60,000 nt of DNA, from positions 13,190,517 through 13,250,516 of the forward strand of contig OX442318.1 in the NCBI GenBank assembly GCA_949358305.1, given 5' to 3'. The position numbers were made by a program, and so were the translations under genes. Below are positions 23,851 through 39,300 of the stretch, piece after piece. The notes below the pieces were generated by a model. The model searched no databases. It was given only the letters and a program-made list of their open reading frames with translations, and was not told the origin of the DNA. This DNA is from Strigamia acuminata (lineage: Eukaryota > Arthropoda > Chilopoda > Geophilomorpha > Linotaeniidae). Numbering within the stretch: position 1 is the first letter of the stretch; each line of letters begins with the position of its first letter.

Positions 23851-24746
23851 CCTGTAGCTTTTTTCTATAAACTTCTATTGAAATTACTCTCACAAATAAA
23901 TTAAACTAATATCGGTATGTATATTCATAATCACATCAAAAGTAACTATGTATTCCTTTTTTAAATGTAGTAACATTGCCAATTGACCAGACGTATAAAA
24001 TCAAATACGGGTAAAATTAGTCAAAAACATATAATTCTAAAAATTTATTTTTCTGAAATATAAATGTACAAAAATGTTCAAATTTCTTTCGGGAAAATAG
24101 TATTTATTCAATCATAAAATATTCTCACATAAAAAACATGATTTCCCATGGTGATTAATAAGGAGGACAGTAAAAACTCAGGTTTGTGAAACATACTTGC
24201 AGCCATATTCATTCTTTGTCTGCACAAAAGAAAAGATACATACCGAACACATGGGTTCAAGATTATACAAAAGTTGGTCACATGTGATCAGAATTGATTA
24301 CACCTGTGCTAAAACTATACCATGTATACAGTCGTGTTAAAAAAACAGGACCCTCACTCTATGTTGGTAATTGAAATTGTAAGTAATTTCGTATTTTGCC
24401 ACAAGTACTACATTTACATGCACCAAATATTTTGACAGGTAAAAAAATCGAATTGTTGCGTTTACATGCAGAAAATAATTCGTGACCACTTTCGGAAGCA
24501 ATGCGTACATGCGCAATAAAAATAGTTCGAGTTCACTCGAATTAAACAACCTTCTGCGAGGGATTATTCACTAAGCTTACTCGAATAATCCTTGTCATCC
24601 CTGTTTACATGACAGTTGTGCACATGGAATATTTCATCTCACTCGAAATATTTCATGCATGTAAACACCAGACATCAACAGGTGATAATACTTGTATAAT
24701 ACTTGTATAGCAGACTAAATATGTGAAGCACTTGATCGAAACTTGC
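23850..24746. other. Intergenic stretch, with TTTACATG-rich segment at 24405-24665
   Basis: No gene seen. TTTACATG or its complement CATGTAAA appears several times, partly as inverted pairs (GTTTACATGACAG ... GCATGTAAACACC), together with paired ACTCGAAATATTTCAT. This looks like a decayed short inverted-repeat transposon. It ends close to the 3' end of the gene on the minus strand. Confidence 0.4.
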
Positions 24747-26696
24747 TCAACAATTTGGTCCCAAAGAAAACCTGATAACCTCGGTGTACATGTGTTTTCG
24801 CTCCTCATCCGATTTCGCAAACTGCAAATACTTCGTCTCCAATAACTGCCTTTTGTAGTCCCAAACCACATCCTTAACCGCATTGCCAAACAGCCAATGC
24901 AAAAAGCTATTAACAAATTGAGTTTTAGGCCAGATAATCGAACGAACCACCAAGTCCATAATCTCACCAAAATTTGCCATTTCCTCCCGCTTAAATCTCC
25001 TAACCGTTTCCCCACAGCCCAAACACCAATTCAACAGTGCTTCAACCTCTGCAAACCGCGCGCCTAATAACAAATCTTCGATCGCACAAAAAAATAAAGC
25101 AGAATCTCCGCCAGCGGAAACCAACCCGCGTTTAAACCTCTTCGCCGCATCCCCGGCCAGGAGACACCACTCGACGAATCTATCCATTCGTTCAAACACT
25201 TCTCCTTCGCCGCGAGCCGTACTCAGTCCGCGCAGCAATTTCTCCAACGTATTTTTATCGGTAGCGGTCTGTTGCCGAAATTCGACCACTTTTTCCGCAG
25301 ACATCGCCGAAAAGCGACAAAATTCCTCCATCGCTTCCCGTTGATCGCAATCGCTCAAACTTGAAGTATAAAACACATAATGAGCCATTCGGTTGCAGTC
25401 CGCTTTGAAGATGCGCAATTCTTCATCCTCCGTAAGCATCTCGCACGCGACTGTCTCCAAAAAGCGCCAATCCGACGAGACGATGCATCGGGACAACATT
25501 TTCCGCCTCTCGACCACGCAAAAATCCGCTAAAACCAACTTGACGTTTTGAAAGTCTCTGGATCTGCACAACAGCTTACAGCAGGACTCTTCCGAAGAAT
25601 CGATGCTGTCTTTAGTCTCTCTTCCGACGAAATATTTGCAAAACCCGGACGAATCCTTCTTCCACTTCAACCAAACACTTCGGAAAATCGCCTTGCACTT
25701 TACTCCGTATAAACCGTTGGTTTGGTCTCCCAATTTCATCAATAAAAAATATTTCTCGGCGTCCGAAAGAAAACTACTAACACGATTCACTATCGGCTCG
25801 AAAAAATCCACTAAAATCCAATCAGCAAGCACGAGCTGCAGTATTTTCGCACCGCTTTCAGACAGTACGTACTCCAGTTGCTGCTCATTCATTTGAGACA
25901 GAAAAAACCACAAAATGACCACATTAGCACTCTCGGATAAAGCGGTTCTTAGTGCAGCTCCAGTTACATAATTTGCCATTTTCATATTCGTCACTTTCAT
26001 ATTCGTCATTAGCGCAAAGAAATACTTAACCGCACTTTCATTTTGCACGTCCACCGCGTAATCTAGCAAGTGGTGCACTCTATGATTTATGTCAACCATT
26101 CCAGCACTCTTGGCCTCTATCCAACCGTTGAGAATCGTATCCTGGAATTCCGAGCGATGTTTAAAGTTCATGCCATGCCATGGGATGGGCAACTGCGACT
26201 GGGGATACCAAGTGCGATGAACCGCATCCCTCGCGCAGAATGTAGAAGCTATTGTATTCTTTTCAGCCAATGTTAACCGCCCATTATACAACGAAAGCAT
26301 TTCCACTGTTTTCTGCTGGTCCACTTTGCCATGCGCCGTCCAGTGCGTGAAGGGAATGCAAGTTATCATTTTGAAGTATTCGTGATTGTCGTCTTCGGGA
26401 TGAAATATGTATTCTACAAGATAAGTTAACCAGTTACACAGTTCTTGTCCAACGGACTTGACGATTGGTATTAGTAAAGAGTGCGAACACTTGGTTAATT
26501 CGTTCACTTTTTCGCAGATATTCGCTTCGAGGTGTGGCCATCGGTCGTGTAATGATGCAGATACATACAGGAAACCAGAGTCGGTCATATGCCGCGCAAA
26601 GTCTATGTAGAGATCGGAATTGTGTTTCCATAACAATGTTGCGGTGTAGGTAAGAGTTGCGTGCTGAAGCGACGGGGGTTCGAGACGAAAATTCAT
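24747..26696 (-). CDS. Unrecognised 649-residue protein, intronless
   Basis: Single long frame, ATG at 26696 (MNFRLEPPSLQHATLTYTATLLWK). There is no signal peptide, membrane segment or metal-binding motif. The sequence is rich in helices with regularly spaced aromatic and leucine residues (HLLDYAVDVQNESAVKYFFALM; ALLNWCLGCGETVRRFKRE; FVEWCLLAGDAAKRFKRGL), and the last two look like degenerate internal repeats of about 60 residues. An ankyrin-like or other alpha-solenoid is possible. I recall lineage-specific uncharacterised arthropod proteins of similar style, but this is weak. It is divergent from TRAPPC4: the two ATGs are 278 bp apart. The long intact frame supports a real gene. Confidence 0.75.
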   Translation of the reverse strand: MNFRLEPPSLQHATLTYTATLLWKHNSDLYIDFARHMTDSGFLYVSASLHDRWPHLEANICEKVNELTKCSHSLLIPIVKSVGQELCNWLTYLVEYIFHPEDDNHEYFKMITCIPFTHWTAHGKVDQQKTVEMLSLYNGRLTLAEKNTIASTFCARDAVHRTWYPQSQLPIPWHGMNFKHRSEFQDTILNGWIEAKSAGMVDINHRVHHLLDYAVDVQNESAVKYFFALMTNMKVTNMKMANYVTGAALRTALSESANVVILWFFLSQMNEQQLEYVLSESGAKILQLVLADWILVDFFEPIVNRVSSFLSDAEKYFLLMKLGDQTNGLYGVKCKAIFRSVWLKWKKDSSGFCKYFVGRETKDSIDSSEESCCKLLCRSRDFQNVKLVLADFCVVERRKMLSRCIVSSDWRFLETVACEMLTEDEELRIFKADCNRMAHYVFYTSSLSDCDQREAMEEFCRFSAMSAEKVVEFRQQTATDKNTLEKLLRGLSTARGEGEVFERMDRFVEWCLLAGDAAKRFKRGLVSAGGDSALFFCAIEDLLLGARFAEVEALLNWCLGCGETVRRFKREEMANFGEIMDLVVRSIIWPKTQFVNSFLHWLFGNAVKDVVWDYKRQLLETKYLQFAKSDEERKHMYTEVIRFSLGPNC

Positions 26697-26973
26697 TTTC
26701 TAGTACGTAGCGAGGTATCTAGCGAAGCACCGAGCTCACGTGTGATGGCGGTGTTTCTCAAAATTACCACTAGACGGGATGTCGGATCATACTGTTCAAC
26801 TTTTTAAAAAATAATAAAATCGATGTTTATTTAGATATTTAAAGGAAATTAATGAAAGATAATGGAAAGAAAAAAGACCAAACTCAAGTATGTTTGATGA
26901 ATTATAATTATCTTTCGCGATTTTCGGATTAAACTTCTCAAATCTGTCGTTACGCGTCGCACGTTACGTCAAC

Positions 26974-27874
26974 ATGGTCGTCTATAGTGTTTATGTTGTG
27001 AGCAAAGCCGGGGGTTTAATTTTCCATTACGATCACAAATTCACCAAAGTCGAAGTCGAAAAAACGTTCAGTTATCCCCTCGAATTAGTGCTCGAATGTA
27101 TGAACAAAAAAATCGTCGTGGCTTTCGGGCAGCGCGACGGCATCAAAGGTAATCAACACACACCCACTAATGTTAATTTTGCATCTAAAATTCCATTTCG
27201 TTTCGTTTAGTTGGGCACAGACTGCTCGGCATCAACGGCATGGAGGTGACCGGTCGGCAACTCGAAGATGGCCGTGATGCGATGGACGTGATCGAAAACA
27301 AGGAGAATTATCCGCTAAGCATCAAATTCGGAAGACCGAAATTAAACACGAACGAAAAAATATTTCTTGCCAGCATGTTCCATTCGTAAGAAATTAATAA
27401 ATTGGATTTTTAGGATTTTATTATAATTTTAAATGATTTTTCTTCAACAGATTGTACGCCATTGCGTCGCAACTGAGCCCAGAAGTGCAGTCCTCGGGAA
27501 TCGAAGTTTTGGAAGCGGACACGTTCAAACTTCATTGTTTTCAGACGTTAACTGGTTCGATTTGATCCCAAATTCCTATTTTATTTATTTCTTTCGTCTT
27601 TTTTATTTCAGGAATTAAATTTATCGTGGTCACCGATCCGAAACAAACGGGAATGGACGTTCTTTTGAAGCGTATATACGAAATATATGCGGATTTTGCG
27701 CTTAAAAATCCATTTTATTCTCTGGAAATGCCAATTCGGTAACGGAAATTAGAGAAAAAAAATATATTTTACAAGAAATTAACTTGAATTTGTCGTTTTA
27801 GGTGCGAGTTGTTCGATAAAAATTTACAATTGTGCTTGGAACAAACGGAGAAACTAGGAAACATTGCGTTATAA
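26974..27874 (+). CDS. TRAPPC4: TRAPPC4 (synbindin), trafficking protein particle complex subunit 4, 5 exons
   Basis: Complete gene. Exons 26974-27149, 27211-27390, about 27452-27557, 27612-27739 and 27803-27874, all with GT-AG introns that keep the frame (ends accurate to a few bases). The protein starts [20 protein letters not shown], the longin-type N-terminus of the synbindin family, with an inserted segment ([19 protein letters not shown]), then [34 protein letters not shown] and the final helix with [32 protein letters not shown]4 is a core subunit of TRAPP, the Rab1/Ypt1 exchange factor that tethers ER-to-Golgi vesicles. It converges with IFT57, whose stop lies about 105 bp downstream on the other strand. 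Confidence 0.95.
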
Positions 27875-27978
27875 ATTAATTGGTTAAAAAATATAAATAA
27901 TTTGTAATTAATATAAAAAATATATTAAAACATTAATAAGACACTTTGAATTCACCCTTTTATTTACAAGGCACGTTT

Positions 27979-30342
27979 CTAAAATATGAAATTATCGAAA
28001 GACGTCAATCCGTGCTCGGTCGTGTGCATGTTGTCCTGCAAATTGCTCCTGGCCTTCAAACTAGCGTGCAGTAAAGTCTGCTCGGCGACACCAATCCGCA
28101 CGTTCATCGCCATGATCTCGTTTTTAATCCGTCCCAAAGCTTTTCTCACGTTAACCAATGGCGCTAAAATAGAAAAACATTTTTAAAATCAAAGAAAAAA
28201 TTAAAAACAATGAAAAACTCGAAGAAAACATTGAAAATATTCAAAAATGAAATAAAAACATTGAAAAAATGAAATAAAGACATTGTAAAAGTAAGCAAAC
28301 TTGGATAAACACATTGTAGCACTCACTTCCGTCGGTCATGCTCGATCCGCGCTCCTCCATCTCTTGTTTGACCATGTCTAGCTCGTCGGAAACTTGCGCC
28401 AAAAGCCTGGACCGATCCACCACGCCGCCGCTCACTTGCCTATATTGCTCTTTGGTTTGTGCGAATTGGTCGTTGGCGCCGCGGAACTCGATCATGAGCG
28501 GTTCTAACTGCACGTTCAGGTATTTCTCGCGACTCGTGATTTTCTCCAAAGCGTACTCGATCTCGCCGTGCAGTTTATTTAGGTGCGTCTGGATCGTCGT
28601 CAGGTTTTCGTTGATGCCGGACTTGTAGTTGTGCATTTGTTCCACGTGATTGTGCCAATCCTAGAAAACAATTATTCAATTTTTTTAAATGTTTTTTCTA
28701 AAAAAATATTTAATTTTTTCATGTTTTTAGTAGAAAATCAATTTGTTCATATTTTAGTAGAAAATATTCAATTTTTTCATGTTTTTAGTAAAAATTATTT
28801 AATTCTTTCATGTTTTTAGTAGAAAATATTTAATTTTGTTCATATTATAGTAGAAAATATTCAATTTTTTCATGTTTTTTATAGAAAATATTTAACTTTT
28901 TCATGTTTTTAGTAGAAAATATTCAATTTGTTCATATTTTAGTAGAAAAAATTAAATTTTTTCATGTTTTTAGTAGAAAATATTCAATTTGTTCATATTT
29001 TAGTAGAAAAAATTGAATTTTTTCATGTTTTTAGTAGAAAATATTCAATTTGTTCATATTTCTTATAGAAAATATTGAATTTTTTCATGTTTCTTATAGA
29101 AAATATTGAATTTTTGCATGTTTCTTGTGGAAAATATTAAACTTTGTCATGTTTTTCTTAAGTATTTTCAATTTTTGAACATTTTTAGTAAAACTTGTTT
29201 AATTTTTTGTTCAATTTTTTGTTCAGTTTTTGTCTCGGCCTCACTTTGTTGTCGTTTCGGATCGTCACTTTGAGTTGCGGTAACACGCGCTCGACTTCGA
29301 GACGCCATTCAGTCGTATCGGTCGTCGATTCCAAAATCTCGTCCACTTTTTTCTGCTCGGGGTTCAGATGGAGAAGCGATCTCGTCTTCAAATCGTCCAG
29401 ACCGAGGATTTGTTCTTCCTCGTCCTCGGAATCGGCTTCCTAAACAAAATTTCAAACAAAATTTCACCTTATTCACGACTAAAATTTAACAAAAATAAAA
29501 AATAATTAATTTTTACGTTCAGAATTTCCTCTTCGACTTTGGCTAACGATAATTCCGCTTCATCATCAACCACAAATTCGTCCTCGCTCGTTTCTTGCGG
29601 ATAATTAGGCCTAGTTTGACAAAAATTCCACGTAAAATGCATAAAAACGTCTATAATTCCTCACTTTTTCCAACGAAAACTTCGTTTAACTAAAGCTTCA
29701 TCCGCTAATCGGTTTAAAATGTAAATAGCACGGTCTCCGAATCCTTGTTTTAATTTACTAGGCGGAAAATCAATCGTTTCACCCTAAAAACAAAATATAA
29801 TAAATAAATAAAAAATCAATAAAAAATCAATAAATTCAATTACCAATTCACGAACTACATCTAAAATATTGGAAATAGTCGAATTCGGATCGTCGTACTA
29901 AATAAAATGGTTAAAAAATTCAAAAATTTCAATTTTTTAAACCAAATTTGAGCAATTTTTGCAATTTATCAAAATTCACTTCTTGCGGCGGTTCGAAATT
30001 CTTCCCTTGTTTTCTTATCAACCAAGCACAAAGCGACGTAAACAAATAAAACTGCTCCCCGGAATTCGTCTGTAGCGCGAAATAATGCCTAAATTAAATA
30101 AAAACAAAATAAAAATAAATTATTTTATAAATATAAATATTTTTATTTTTTTCATTTTTTTACCTATTTAGTGGTTTCATTCTCAAATCTCTCACGAATT
30201 CTTTTTCGTAGTCCAGCAACCTCAATTTATCCAGCACTTCATCCATCACGACAAACGGCATGTACACCATTCCCGGTCCGCCATCGACCTCAACGGCTTC
30301 GTCTCCTCGTTTTCTCTCATCGTTCTCCATTTTTACGAACAA
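27979..30342 (-). CDS. IFT57: IFT57, intraflagellar transport protein 57 (IFT-B complex), 8 exons
   Basis: Complete gene on the minus strand: exons 30342-30164, 30088-29980, 29897-29844, 29783-29665, 29610-29517, 29439-29245, 28660-28327, 28163-27979. The N-terminus carries the calponin-like fold ([19 protein letters not shown] ... [16 protein letters not shown], then [12 protein letters not shown]). An acidic linker follows, then the signature [20 protein letters not shown] and a long coiled coil ([17 protein letters not shown] ... [17 protein letters not shown]), ending in [18 protein letters not shown]57 is a peripheral IFT-B subunit needed for ciliary assembly. It shares a 66-bp gap between start codons with COG8. 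Intron 6 carries a large AT-rich array. The second ATG (MENDERKRG) is an alternative start. Confidence 0.95.
28680..29170. repeat. AT-rich tandem array in IFT57 intron 6
   Basis: About 15 imperfect copies of a roughly 32-bp unit containing TTTTCATGTTTTTAGTAGAAAATATT or TTGTTCATATTTTAGTAG (shown in part). It fills nearly the whole intron. Confidence 0.85.
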
Positions 30343-30408
30343 CTTTGTTTACAAACTGGCGTTACCATAGCAGCGAGCCGTTACTCGCAGACCGGAACCT
30401 CGGTAAAC
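30343..30408. promoter_or_regulatory. Bidirectional IFT57/COG8 promoter region
   Basis: Only 66 bp separate the divergent start codons of IFT57 (30342, minus) and COG8 (30409, plus). Both 5' UTRs and any core promoter must overlap here or extend into the neighbouring coding region. No TATA box is seen; the segment is moderately GC-rich (CAGCGAGCCGTTACTCGCAG). Confidence 0.6.
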
Positions 30409-34416
<4,008 letters not shown>

Positions 34417-34610
34417 CCTAAATTTGTTGGTATATTAATTGATTTGTACAGATTACATGAAATAAATTTAATAAATGTTAGTTTCAGTTGTTTGTCAAGT
34501 GATTTTAATGCCATTAAACTACGAAACCATCGGCTTTTCTGCTAGTTTAATTTCTGGAGAAAAGTGCAAGAGTTAAATTGACCAGAAATTAAAAGTGCCA
34601 AAAAGGTGTC

Positions 34611-34802
34611 CAAACAATAGGAAATGAGCGAAAAAATGTATTGTATTGTATAGTATTTGCATATCTGGCATCATTGCAGAAATATGGGCAAAACAGAGTT
34701 TTTTCCAACAATTTTTCTCTTTTTGCCCTTAACACTGCAACAGTACCAGATATATAAATTCCAACTACAATAATTTTTTTTAGTTCATTTCCTATTGTTT
34801 CA
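34611..34802. mobile_element. Possible short inverted-repeat element
   Basis: AAACAATAGGAAATGA (34612-34627) and its complement TCATTTCCTATTGTTT (34785-34800) bracket about 155 bp of AT-rich DNA just after COG8. No target duplication was found. The remainder of 34417-35200 shows no gene. Confidence 0.4.
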
Positions 34803-35200
34803 GCACATTTACGGCCCCTTACGCACTTTCTTGATTTTTTGATCAATTTTCAGTTGTGCCAGTTCCGCCCATAAGTCATCAGTGTGTACTTGTAAGTAGA
34901 ATATTTTAAGAAGTAATTTCGCGATTTAGCAAACAAAATCAATTCTAGCTAATAACTTGAGTTAAATTAAATGCACGCCCGACATCAGTTGGCAAATTGT
35001 AAAACACAGCAAACTAATAAAATTTATTTTCAATTTTTTCAGGTTATACGTATAATTATTTTTCATTTCTGATGAGAAAATTTAAACAAATTTAAGTTGC
35101 GTGTTCTACTTTAGCTGAATTTAATTTAGAAATCGAGTGCTCGGGTGTAATTATTTAAAATTTGTAAGCAGATTTAGTAGTTCTCTGAAAAGCAATGTTA

Positions 35201-35603
35201 GGGGCCGTCCATAAATTACGTAACGCTGATTTTTCAATTTTTAGACCCCCTCCCTCCCCTGTAACAAGGTCGTAACAAATCCACAAACCCCCCCTAGAAT
35301 ATTACGTAACAAAACTGACCACCCACCCCCCAAAAAAAAATTTTGATACAAGCTTATAACACAGAATTGTACAAAAATTTAAAATTGTTGTAAAAAAATT
35401 TAAAATTTTGTAAAAAAATTAAAATTTTTTTACAAAAGTTTAAAATTTACAATACTAATAAATTGAAACAATAAAAGTAAAATTCTCAATTTTTGTTACG
35501 TAACATTATTAAGAACTTCCCCCTCCCCGTCGTAACAACCCATAACAAAATTTGACACTCCCTCCCCCCCTCTCAAGGCATTACGTAATTTATGGACGGC
35601 CCC
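35201..35603. mobile_element. MITE, PIF/Harbinger-like, 403 bp, TTA target duplication
   Basis: The terminal inverted repeats begin GGGGCCGTCCATAAATTACG and match for at least 23 bp at both ends. The 3-bp TTA stands on both flanks (35198-35200, 35604-35606), as expected for PIF/Harbinger. The interior is C-rich near each end and AT-rich in the middle. No coding capacity. Confidence 0.85.
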
Positions 35604-35624
35604 TTACATGACTTGCCGTTAAAG

Positions 35625-35689
35625 AGAAATACGTTGTGTATTCTGCTGTGTGCAAGTGCGCATTTGAACGCCAGAAATCATAAAATTGT
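35625..35689 (+). promoter_or_regulatory. Probable non-coding first exon of DEG/ENaC gene B
   Basis: AAAGAGAAATACGTTGTG ... GCGCATTTGAACGCCAGAAA followed by a GTAAGTGCG donor is conserved at 57295-57358 upstream of gene copy C (there with GTAAGTCCG). Conservation stops soon after the donor. Both coding exon 1 copies begin with an acceptor a few bases before the ATG, so an upstream untranslated exon is required. Confidence 0.55.
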
Positions 35690-36328
35690 AAGTGCGAAAT
35701 TTATAATTTATTTGGTCGGTGCATGACAAGGTGGACCAATCCTTTTGGCAATGAATAGCTTTAATAAAAAGAATTATTGATGTATTTATTCTGTGCTAGA
35801 AATACATTACATGTTAAAAAATTAAAATTTTATACCTATTTGCTTCAAATTCAGCCTTTAATTCGGCATAACATCCACCAACCCCCATAGACACTTGTTC
35901 ATTGCTCATGTGCAGTTTTCTTTTTTTTTATTTTTGGATAAAATTTTGCATTTTTCAAACCGATGTCGAATCGATGTTTATATTTATAATACCAGATCGA
36001 AAAATTATCCGGAAGTCGTTTAGGTTTCATGAATTTATTACAATTTTAAAGAGTGTTTAATGTCTTAAGTTTTGCCATTAAATTTTTAAAAAAATAGAGG
36101 GCGTGACATTTGTTGCAACACGAACTATCGCGACGCAATGTTCGGTGACCAATACACCGTGACTCATACATGAGTTTATTATGTCGTTTAACCATTCCAA
36201 CGCATCTATTCACGCAGCATGTCAGCAATTAGTTTGTTTTTGATTGAAAATTAATTTTACTAAATTGGTACAACATTTTTACCGCCACTGTGTTTGTGAG
36301 TACAACACCTATTTTTGTCTTTAAATAG

Positions 36329-39300
36329 GAAATGAATTTTCACAGACAAAGTCGCAAAAGACTCCGACAAGTAGCAAGAGATATACTCGATAGATTGAAA
36401 GAAGAAAGAAATGTCTTGCAAGTGCTTGAGCCAATGATTGACAAAAATAATGCTCTTGCATTTCGTATTTTTTGGGCTTTTCTCGTTGTACTCTGTATCC
36501 TCATCTATTGTTTCCAGATTTATGACCGCATTTCTTATTACATGCAAAGTCCAAAAGCCGTTGACGTCTATGAAGAAAAGATGGAAGAATTTCAGTTTCC
36601 TGATTCGCACGTGTGTGTACCATCAAATAAGTACATAGCAGCTTACTATGACTCAGCCGGCTTAGATCGGACGGAAATAGATTCTCTAAGCCCAATCGAC
36701 AAACTTATTCCCCGTGATGATGTTGATCTTACAAAATTGTGGAATTTAAACTACAGTTTCAAAGCCATTCATAATTTATTCACGATTGATGAACGACGCC
36801 AACGCAAAGTAAGTTTAATTGTTTTTTTTAACAAGAATAGTAAATCCATCGCAAAACTCTGCCTCCTTAGTGAACCATTGCACAGTGTTTTTAGTGACGG
36901 AAACGTTTTGGCACCCTATGCCGTTGCACTGCTCGATCGTGCTTACGGCCGATCTTAGCAAAGTCACCCAAGGGTGACCTGCGTCACTACCACACTTACC
37001 ACCCAATGGCCCTAAGGTCACCCTTCCTTTTGGAGTGGGATGACCCCGTACGGGAAAGGGGGAGCTGAGTGGTGTAGGGAGTGAGAAGAGCGCTGGGTCT
37101 CAATCGAGACAGACGTTGTCGCGCTCAACTCTAACCGTCGCTAACTCGTGGGTTGATTACTTAATTCGACTAACTCACTACCGCTTTGTCTCAAGCGGTT
37201 TACCCAAAGAAATGATTACACAGATATAAAAGGTAAAATATAATATAGATTTATTCTGTGGGACAATGTACAGATATATCTTATATATATATATGAAAGG
37301 TAGGTAAAAGGTAAATCGGAATGGGTGAAGGGAAATGGAAAGGTAAAGGTATGATGAAAGCTGGCTGGAATCGGCGAGGTCGTCTGTTGTCTCGGTCGTG
37401 TCCAAGATGGCGTCCTCGTTGTGGCAACGTGGTGTCGTCTTGGGCCGGCGTGGCAATATGGCGTCCTCGGCTCGTCTCTGGCTGGTCCTTCGGGCTCACG
37501 CTGGTCGGGCGCGAGTGAATGCTTAGTTAAAAGGCTTACTTCGGTCTGTTGTCTAGGTTTTTTGTGTGGTGTCCGGCGATCACACAGCGGCGGACTCTTC
37601 TGGCTCCCGGCGGTCACACAGCGGCGGGAACGCTCGTCGTGGTTTTACTGCAGTTTAGGCTTGTGCGACCGTTTGTCTGCACAACTCGCTAAACTGGAGT
37701 GGTTTTTACTATTTCTAGCTGGTGTGCTAAAATAGTGTGGTAATCTTATCTCGCAGGTTACTCTGCGGAGTTTGACACTGACCAAACGTACTCACGGTAA
37801 ATTGTCCTTTGTCCTTGGTCAATCCCAGTATATTTACTTGGGCCTGATCTTGTAGGACGACGGGTTTACGTGTGTTTCTCGTTTGATGGTTGTGTTGGTT
37901 CTGCCCGCTCAGTGCAAGGCACATTCCTTTGCACAAAGCGGGGTTGACAGGTGACCGGAATCACCCAATGGTGGGGTGGACGAGCCATCCCCACTCCCTC
38001 AGGGCAGACGCCTGTCCATTGACTAGATGTCAATGCACTGAGGGAAGGGAGACGCGCTTGCGGCTCCCCTTACACCCGAAACGAGGTCACGAGAGAAACT
38101 CTTCGTTGACCCCGGTCCAGTCGGGTCACAACACTTCCCCCTCCGAGCTCAGACCGTGGGGCTGAGCGATCACCTCTTTCCTGGGGGACCCGACACTGAG
38201 TCCGTCACCTGGGCGTAACTCACTCCAGGGACAGGCGGTTGAGTGCCGGGTGGCGCGGGTAGATCGCCTACTAGCGCCGAGGACCGATCACGGGGGTCCT
38301 CATGCTCCGTAATGAAACATAATGCATGGCCGTCAACTGGCTCATGCGGGGCACGCGTCCTCTCGTGTAACCAAACGCTCGGGATGTAGGCGGAGAAGCC
38401 GGTGTTCGTATGCCGGATGGCATTGGCTTCCGCTGGCGTCACTGGCGCACGGTGGGCTCTCAGCAACCTCTGGTGGAAGATGAGGTCTTTAGTCTTCCGG
38501 ATCTGGTTGTGAAGCCAGATGAAGACCGATTTGCCTTTGTCCCGCTGCGCGAGGATAAACCTCCTGGTCGCCGTCGTCATCGAAAGATGGGGAAACTCGT
38601 CGATGATTCGCCCATAATAGTCTGGTGGAGGCGGTGCCGGCTTTGGCTTCTGGGTGGCCGCGGGAATCACGGCTTGCGTCGTTGTCGCCGCTCGGGCCGG
38701 TGAGGTCCCGGGCGGTGTCGGCTTCGTTTGCTCGACGGACCTGACGGGTGGCGTTCGGCACAGCAAGCGCTTTGGTTTACCCGCCACTTCGAACAGGGCG
38801 GGTCCTTGCGGGGATATCTCCGCAGGCATCGGTGGCGGAATCGGAACTCCGCTCGTCGGCGAGATCACCATTTCTACATCCTCTGCCGATTCTTCCGTCT
38901 GGATGGTCAAGGCGCGCAGTTGTTGGGTAGGCGCCGCTGTCCAGGTGGCGGAGGTATAACGAAACGCCGTGCTTCGCAACTTGTACCCCTCAAATTCGGG
39001 GTTTACCACATCCCTGGTTAGCTCGTACCGAGTCAACACAGGGTCGGGCAGAATGGAGCTCCACTCTGCGAGGAGTGCACGGGGAACCTGTACACCCTCT
39101 CTGTCCACGACAGACCATGCGGCCATCGCCTGACGCCCTTCTCCGAAGAGTGCTGGGGTTAGCAGCTGCATCATGACCTTGGTCAATGATAGCTGTAGGC
39201 TGCGACGATTCACTGGATTCGATCGCTCCGAATCCGCAGTGAAGGCACACGAGAGCTTACTCATCATCGCCGTTGCCCATTCGATGAAATATCGCTGGGC

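Noticed and set aside
28680-29170. Possible CRISPR-like array
   Set aside because: Degenerate AT-rich tandem repeat in a eukaryotic intron, no distinct spacers.
29941-29980. Longer IFT57 exon 2 ending at TTTG|GTTTAA
   Set aside because: The GAA|GTGAAT donor at 29980 joins in phase to the conserved YDDPN segment; the longer version does not.
36809-36958. Continuation of DEG/ENaC exon 1 frame past AAA
   Set aside because: A perfect GTAAGT donor ends the exon; sequence beyond is not conserved with copy C, and the next exon joins in phase.
37178-37936. Several open frames within the LTRs (92-133 codons), repeated at 49661-50419
   Set aside because: They are identical in both LTRs because the LTRs match; no domain, and LTRs normally do not code.
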